A program made the translations under genes and the position numbers. Below the pieces are notes generated by a model. That model did no database searches. It was not told the DNA's origin and saw only the letters and a program-made list of their open reading frames with translations. Below are positions 36,024 to 40,156 of a stretch of 40,156 bases of DNA, piece by piece (the stretch's first letter is position 1; every line of letters starts with the position of its first letter). Location: contig CALCCD010000009.1 in assembly GCA_937899645.1 (NCBI GenBank), positions 1 through 40,156 on the forward strand. Direction: 5' to 3'. Origin of the DNA: an uncultured cyanobacterium. Its GTDB lineage: Bacteria > Cyanobacteriota > Cyanobacteriia > Cyanobacteriales > Geitlerinemataceae.

Positions 36024-37529
36024 CTAGCTGGAAACCATGCCAGAGCGAAGCTCGGAGTTGCGCTTGAGGGAGCGCTCGAGGAAGGAGGGTTCGACGGTCT
36101 TTTTTTCGATCGCTTCCGGGCTGAGAGGCTGCTCTTGGGGCGCTTGTTCCTCAAAGGCTCCGCGCGGATCGAAGCTGTCCGGTACGGTCTCTAGCTCCGT
36201 AGAGTAGGACGTGCCCAGGTCGCGATCGAAGCGGGTCGGTATATCGAACTGCGACTCGGGCAAATTGGGCGAATCGGGCGTCCAGGCGTCGCGATCGCCT
36301 GCATAGGTCGGGGTGCGATAGGTGTCCTCGCGGGTTGGAAACTCATCGGCGCGGGTCGGTACGGCGTACTGGGGCTCTTGCCAGTCGGAGTTTCCGAATT
36401 CCACCTCGCGATCGTAGTCGGAGGGGCGGTTGCGACCGCCGTAGCTCTCGGGGGTGGTGCGATTATCGAACAGCACGCCGTTGTCGAGGTTGGAGTTGCG
36501 GAACTCCTCGAACTCCGGCGAGTTTTGTAGCGTGTAGTAGGGGTCGTTTTGGATTTGGGCGTTCGAGGCGCGCAACAGCATCACGCTCCCGGCCCCGCCG
36601 ATCGCCGAGACGATCGAAGTAACGGCAAAGAGGGCGGGAACCCAGGGCCGCGCGAAGGGCGGCAGCGGGGCGGGTTCGCGGGTTGGTTTGGCAGCGCGGG
36701 TGGTCGGAGGGCTGGGCACGAGTTCGGGGAGAGTGGATAAGAATGTGTCAATGCTGGCCGGGCGAGCGTCGGCGTCGATCGCCAAGCCGCTTTCGATGGC
36801 GGCTTCTAGCTCGGCGGAAACACCCGAGTTGAGTTTGCGGACGGCGGGCAGCGGCAGGCGATCGCGCAGCGGGGCGGCGATTGGGGCCGTGCCGGTCAGC
36901 AAGAAGTAGAGCAGTGCCGCCAGGGAGTAAACATCCGTGGCAACCGCACGCGCGCCGTCACAATCGTACTGTTCCGGAGCGGCATATCCGGCTGCCAGCA
37001 AGTTGGAGTGGGTCTGGCGGATTCCGGCGGTGAAGTCGCGCGTAAAGCCGATGTCGATTGTAATAATGCGATCCGTGCCGAACTGGCGGATGGCGTGGTC
37101 GGGCTGGATATCGCGGTGCAGCAGACCTTCGGCGTGGATGGACGAGAGCGCTGCGCCCACCTGGCGAATATAGCTCAGGGCCCGATCTACCGGCATTGGC
37201 TGGCCGCTTTTAACGAGCTGGGCGAGGGTCGAGCCGGGAACGTAGTCCATGACGACGAACGGGCGATCGTCTTCCTCAAAAATATCGAGCAACCGGGGCA
37301 GGTGTGGGGTCGGACAGTTGGCGAGGCGGCGCGCCTGTTCGATGAACTGGCGCTTGAAGTCCTCATAGCGCTCGCTTTCCCTCAGGCAATCGTCGAGAGT
37401 TTTAATCGCAACGGGCTGCACGAGGTTGGTGTGCATCGCACGGTAGGTCGCGCCGAAGCAGCCTCTACCTAGGGCAACGTCGATGACATAACGACCGTCT
37501 TGAAGGAGGGTTCCTGCCTTAAAGTTCAT
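36024..37529 (-). CDS. Serine/threonine protein kinase-like membrane protein, degenerate catalytic motifs
   Basis: A 501-residue bacterial Hanks-type kinase. The kinase domain occupies about 10-265: glycine loop GRGCFGATY (21-29), Lys43 in VAIK, Glu65 in the C-helix, APE at 184-186. The catalytic loop reads HRDIQPDH (138-145), so the usual Lys is Gln142 and the usual Asn is His145. The DFG motif is DIG (159-161), though catalytic Asp140 and metal-binding Asp159 remain. A membrane helix spans about 297-320. A Pro/Asp/Arg-rich outer region follows to 501 with no recognised domain. It may be a weakly active kinase or a pseudokinase. ATG 37529 gives a normal N-terminus. It is monocistronic with its own terminator. 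Confidence 0.88.
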   Translation of the reverse strand: MNFKAGTLLQDGRYVIDVALGRGCFGATYRAMHTNLVQPVAIKTLDDCLRESERYEDFKRQFIEQARRLANCPTPHLPRLLDIFEEDDRPFVVMDYVPGSTLAQLVKSGQPMPVDRALSYIRQVGAALSSIHAEGLLHRDIQPDHAIRQFGTDRIITIDIGFTRDFTAGIRQTHSNLLAAGYAAPEQYDCDGARAVATDVYSLAALLYFLLTGTAPIAAPLRDRLPLPAVRKLNSGVSAELEAAIESGLAIDADARPASIDTFLSTLPELVPSPPTTRAAKPTREPAPLPPFARPWVPALFAVTSIVSAIGGAGSVMLLRASNAQIQNDPYYTLQNSPEFEEFRNSNLDNGVLFDNRTTPESYGGRNRPSDYDREVEFGNSDWQEPQYAVPTRADEFPTREDTYRTPTYAGDRDAWTPDSPNLPESQFDIPTRFDRDLGTSYSTELETVPDSFDPRGAFEEQAPQEQPLSPEAIEKKTVEPSFLERSLKRNSELRSGMVSS

Positions 37530-37557
37530 GAACCAGTTGCTTGAAAAAGTTGTCTTT

Positions 37558-37585
37558 ATGCTAGTGCGTTATTGCGCTTTGTCCA
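37558..37585 (-). promoter_or_regulatory. Candidate kinase promoter
   Basis: On the minus strand TGGACA (37585-37580) and TAGCAT (37563-37558) are separated by 16 bp, with the -10 29 bp before the kinase ATG. They are near but not exact sigma-70 hexamers. Confidence 0.35.
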
Positions 37586-37801
37586 CAGATTTTAAGCTAG
37601 ATCGGTCGCTGTCCCCGTTCGGTAGGCGATCGTACGTGGTTTTTTGCCGATATTTCGATCGAGTCCCCGGCAAAAGTGAACCTTGGGTCTTGGCGAGTGT
37701 CTGGCGATCGTACGGGCAACCTGCGGGTAGATGCGGCGAAGCGTGAAGCTGAGGGCAAACCTACCCAAAGCTTTCTTCGGTTGGAGCCCGGTGGATTCCG
37801 G

Positions 37802-37850
37802 GAAAACGGCGCGGCCCAATTCTTCGGTTTAGCACCGCCGTGCGCCGCTA
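37802..37850 (-). terminator. Candidate terminator after the coiled-coil gene
   Basis: On the minus strand CGGCGC (37847-37842) can pair with GCGCCG (37812-37807) across a 29-nt loop, followed by TTTTCC. The element includes the 14-mer at 37837-37850 that is shared with the kinase terminator. It ends 98 bp after the 37948 stop. Confidence 0.5.
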
Positions 37851-37947
37851 TCGGAGTCTCGAATTCTCGATCTGATGCTTCTTGCTTTTTCGGCCAAGCG
37901 CTCGATAATTTGCGCTTCGGTGGATGTATGGAAGCCGATCGCGCCCC

Positions 37948-38481
37948 CTAGCGAATGCGGAAGGCCACCGGCCGCGACTGGATCGAGCCGCGATCGTCCA
38001 CGGCGAACTCGGGCAGATTGAGCGAATAGATGTGCGTGCAGCCCCGCTTGTGGAGCGCGAGGAGCTGGGCCTTGAGTTCGGCAACGGAGGCATTGAGCGC
38101 CTCGACTCCGGCCTTGGCTTCGGCGGTGAGGGCAAGCTGCTGCTGGACGATCTCGATTCGGTCTTCGACGCGGCGCAGCTCGGTCTCTGTGCTGTCGATT
38201 TTGGCGATCGCCCACTGGATCGTCGCCTCGATGGCCTCGGCCTTGGCTTGCCAGGTGTGATGTTCGATCGCCGCTTGGGTCGTCGATTCGAGCACGGCTT
38301 CGATCGAGCTGCCGGTGGTTGATGTTTCGGGCTTCTTGGCCGCTTCGCGTTGGGCGAACTCGTGTTCGGGAGCCAGAGTGGCGAGGCGATCGCGCAGGTC
38401 GTCGAGGCGGTTTGCCAGCTCTTCTCGGCGAGCTTCTAGCGTCGCAAGCGCTGCGGGCGAAGAGGAGCGATCGGGCGTCAT
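37948..38481 (-). CDS. Coiled-coil protein, unknown function
   Basis: A 177-residue soluble protein of long helices. Heptad-rich stretches at about 8-40 (LATLEARREELANRLDDLRDRL) and 72-140 (WQAKAEAIEATIQWAIAKIDSTETELRRVEDRIEIVQQQL) predict an antiparallel or dimeric coiled coil. The C-terminus is a compact tail with KRGCTHIYSLNLPEFAVDDRGSIQSRPVAFRIR, which looks like a small structured element. The family is unknown to me. ATG 38481 is preferred over the longer frame to 38781, which is Arg/Cys-rich and overlaps the dipeptidase gene; GTGAGG stands about 9 nt upstream. The stop lies 98 bp before a terminator-like hairpin. Confidence 0.7.
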   Translation of the reverse strand: MTPDRSSSPAALATLEARREELANRLDDLRDRLATLAPEHEFAQREAAKKPETSTTGSSIEAVLESTTQAAIEHHTWQAKAEAIEATIQWAIAKIDSTETELRRVEDRIEIVQQQLALTAEAKAGVEALNASVAELKAQLLALHKRGCTHIYSLNLPEFAVDDRGSIQSRPVAFRIR

Positions 38482-38590
38482 GGGGGTCAACCTCACGGTG
38501 AATGGCAGGGTAGAGCGCGCGGGGCGGCGGCACGAGGCATTACGCGACGCACTGGCTGGCGATACTCGATTATAGGCAAGTGACGAACCG

Positions 38591-39289
38591 CTAACCGGCC
38601 TCTGGCGCACGACCGTAGCGCGCTTCCGTCTGCCCAGTCGCCCAGGCCCACATTTGGTCGCCGTAAGAAAAGTGCCACCATTCATTGGCGTGCTGCGCGA
38701 ACCCAGCAGCCACCAGCACGCGCCGCAGCAGCGCCCGCCGCGCCTGAAAGGTGGATGCGCTCTCTGTTTCTGAGTCGGCAAAGTGATCGGGGTAAGAGCG
38801 CTGAGAAATCTCGTCGATGGGCGAGCCCATATCCACCGGCTGACCGTCGGGGGTGGCTAGCGTCAGATCGATGGCGCTGCCGGTGCTGTGGGGCGGCGGC
38901 GTGGCGGGGTCGAGGCTGGGGATCGCCCAAAATACCTGCACTTCAGCTAGCAGTGCCGCCCGATCGACGTCACTGAGGCCCGCCGGATCGAGGTCGCGCT
39001 CTGCGGCTAGCTCGCCGAGAGTATACTCGACCATAAATTTCTGGACGGCGACGGGGCGCAGGGCGTCAAAGATCTGAAACGTCCAGCCCGGACGCTCGCT
39101 TTGGAGTGCGGCCCTGGCTCGCTCGAGGCGATCGAGAATGCCCCGACGCACGAAAAATGGCGATCGCGGGCCGTAGGGCGCGCCTAGTGCCTGATAGGGG
39201 TGGGGATCGATCGCGGCGAATCGATCGCGCGGGATTGATACGAGTGGCTCGCCGCAGTCGCGAATCGGAACAGTTTGGTAGGGTTTCAT
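38591..39289 (-). CDS. D-Ala-D-Ala dipeptidase, VanX/DdpX-type (M15D)
   Basis: A 232-residue zinc dipeptidase of the M15D family. It has the expected zinc ligands His134 and Asp141 (HSTGSAIDLTL) and His206, with catalytic Glu203 in EWWHFSYGD. The conserved Arg78 sits in FDALRPV. These enzymes cleave D-Ala-D-Ala; VanX does so for vancomycin resistance and DdpX for stationary-phase use of cell-wall peptide. No vanH/vanA-type ligase gene or ddp transporter is nearby, so a recycling or cell-wall remodelling role is more likely than resistance. No signal peptide is seen, so it is cytoplasmic. It is divergent from the CpcT-family gene over 61 bp and 109 bp from the coiled-coil gene. Confidence 0.9.
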   Translation of the reverse strand: MKPYQTVPIRDCGEPLVSIPRDRFAAIDPHPYQALGAPYGPRSPFFVRRGILDRLERARAALQSERPGWTFQIFDALRPVAVQKFMVEYTLGELAAERDLDPAGLSDVDRAALLAEVQVFWAIPSLDPATPPPHSTGSAIDLTLATPDGQPVDMGSPIDEISQRSYPDHFADSETESASTFQARRALLRRVLVAAGFAQHANEWWHFSYGDQMWAWATGQTEARYGRAPEAG

Positions 39290-39350
39290 AGCATCCTGGC
39301 CGCTGTCACCGACCGCGAGCCCTAGAGTTTTTACCCATCATTAAGGCCCG

Positions 39351-39962
39351 ATGAACGCAGCTGACGCAACCGCAACGGATATAGGCACTCTCGCCGACTG
39401 GATGAGCGGCCAGTTTGAAAATCGCGACCAGTCGCAGCGCGATGCGGCGTGGTTTGTGGCGCTGCGCTTGTGGTGTCGCCCGCTGCCCGCCTCGGCGAAC
39501 GGCGCGCTCAATGCGGTGGCCGGTACAAACGACGCCGTCGGGCTATTCGTCGAGCAAGCGCCCCTGCCCGAAGCCAATCGCCCCTATCGCCAGCGGCTGT
39601 TTTTGCTCTGTCCGGCCACGGCGGCGCGCCCGTCGCGGGTCTGGTACTTCGGGCTGAACGACACCGCGCCCTACATCGGCGCGGGCAGCGAACCGGCCAA
39701 ACTCGAACGGCTCGATCTCGGCGATATTCAGACCCTGACGAATGCAGAATTTCCGCTCGTGCGGTCGGGCGCGCGGTTCGCGTCCCGCGACGACGATCGC
39801 GTCTGTTCGTTTGCTTTCGGCGACAAGCGCGGCCACGTCAACCTCGGCTTCGAGATCGGGGCGGGCCAGTGGTCGAGCTTCGATCGCGGCATCGATCCCG
39901 AAACCGGTCGTGGCCTTTGGGGCGCGCTGATGGGGCCCTACGTTTTCACCAAATTGGCGTAG
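39351..39962 (+). CDS. Chromophore lyase CpcT/CpeT family
   Basis: A 203-residue protein of the T-type bilin lyase family, which attaches phycocyanobilin or phycoerythrobilin to Cys-153/165-type positions of phycobiliprotein beta subunits. The family opening is LADWMSGQFENRDQSQRDAAWF (about 14-35), followed by LWCRPLP, GLFVEQA and PYRQRLFLL. The C-terminal hallmark GIDPETGRGLWGALMGPYVFTK lies at about 180-201. It has a family-like VCSFAF-DKRGHVNLGFE core. The subtype (CpcT or CpeT) cannot be decided from this sequence. No phycobiliprotein gene is in the window. The start ATG 39351 lies just after a divergent promoter region. Confidence 0.85.
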   Translation: MNAADATATDIGTLADWMSGQFENRDQSQRDAAWFVALRLWCRPLPASANGALNAVAGTNDAVGLFVEQAPLPEANRPYRQRLFLLCPATAARPSRVWYFGLNDTAPYIGAGSEPAKLERLDLGDIQTLTNAEFPLVRSGARFASRDDDRVCSFAFGDKRGHVNLGFEIGAGQWSSFDRGIDPETGRGLWGALMGPYVFTKLA

Positions 39963-40156
39963 CGAGCCGGGCGACGTTGGCACGGACGGAGGCTTTGAAG
40001 CGCAGCAAGCAGTCCGGACTGTAAGAAAGCGTTTTTAAAGACTTGTGGCGCATAGGTTTGAGCGATTTCGATCGAAGTCGCTGCGTTCCTTGCCAGTCAA
40101 CGGGCTGATTGACTGACAAAAATGAAACCTTGACGTAGCAGGCGTTCCAGCCAGTT
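39963..40156. other. 3' end of the window
   Basis: No gene is visible. A 7-bp hairpin CAGTCAA/TTGACTG with an 8-nt loop lies at 40094-40115 and could end a transcript, though it has no T-tract. Confidence 0.4.

Larger units (their letters stand above)
37530..37947. other. Intergenic region between coiled-coil and kinase genes
   Basis: A 418-bp spacer between two minus-strand genes. It holds a terminator-like structure near the 177-residue protein gene and, close to the kinase start, a possible promoter. Several short frames on both strands are not gene-like. Confidence 0.5.

Noticed and set aside
37829-38533. Alternative minus-strand frame over the coiled-coil gene
   Set aside because: Arg/Pro/Ala-rich sequence without structure; the frame giving a regular coiled coil with a GTGAGG ribosome site is preferred.
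38591-39289. Vancomycin resistance cluster
   Set aside because: The VanX-type dipeptidase stands alone with no D-Ala-D-Lac ligase, dehydrogenase or two-component system nearby.
1-40156. tRNA or rRNA genes
   Set aside because: I scanned the intergenic spacers for cloverleaf features such as a GTTCGAATC-type T-loop and saw none with matching arms; a dedicated tRNA/rRNA search would be decisive.

Overview
The window is a piece of cyanobacterial chromosome of moderately high GC, roughly 60% by eye over most of its length. The evidence is a dense scatter of the HIP1 octamer (GCGATCGC) and its CGATCG core, together with lineage-specific genes: an Ftn2/ZipN division protein, a CpcT/CpeT-family bilin lyase, a cytochrome b6f haem-assembly protein of the CCB2/CCB4 type, and DUF3119 and DUF3086 proteins. 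The CpcT-family gene suggests phycobilisomes. An RTX/Calx-beta protein would fit a marine unicellular species, but species assignment is inference only.

Layout. 1-2530: an AT-richer stretch with a family 9 glycosyltransferase, an unfamiliar protein made of two similar halves, and ribosomal protein S6 (rpsF). 2530-7400: a dispersed repeat copy, an alpha/beta hydrolase and ftn2/zipN on the minus strand, then pdhA on the plus strand. 7390-13950: an unrecognised minus-strand gene, then the type IV pilus cluster pilM-pilN-pilO-pilQ, closed by a clear terminator. 13980-20230: an orphan sugar-type ABC permease, a second copy of the dispersed repeat, a 1,079-residue GH15/phosphorylase-kinase-like protein, and a convergent GT-C-like polytopic membrane protein. 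20680-26390: a 1,507-residue modular secreted esterase (SGNH hydrolase with Calx-beta, carbohydrate-binding-like and RTX modules) built on a 1,089-bp internal repeat, followed by a PEP-CTERM protein. 26510-32000: small conserved cyanobacterial genes (CCB-type, DUF3119, DUF3086, zinc ribbon, SufA/IscA type, TPR, YiiX-like hydrolase). 32298-35117: secA. 35479 to the end: a peptidoglycan-binding-domain protein, a Ser/Thr kinase with degenerate catalytic motifs, a coiled-coil protein, a VanX-type D-Ala-D-Ala dipeptidase, and the divergent CpcT-family gene.

Much of the window concerns the cell envelope: pilus assembly (pilMNOQ), general secretion (secA), a type I-like secreted esterase, a PEP-CTERM protein, a GT-C-like enzyme, and peptidoglycan-related hydrolase and binding proteins. 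Only pilMNO looks like a tight operon. Most other genes are separate transcription units with their own spacers and terminators, as is usual in cyanobacteria.

No rRNA, tRNA, CRISPR array, intact insertion sequence or prophage was seen. The points most worth follow-up are the long-period repeat esterase, the degenerate kinase, the two-copy dispersed repeat, the composition break inside pilQ, and the two related hairpins downstream of neighbouring minus-strand genes.
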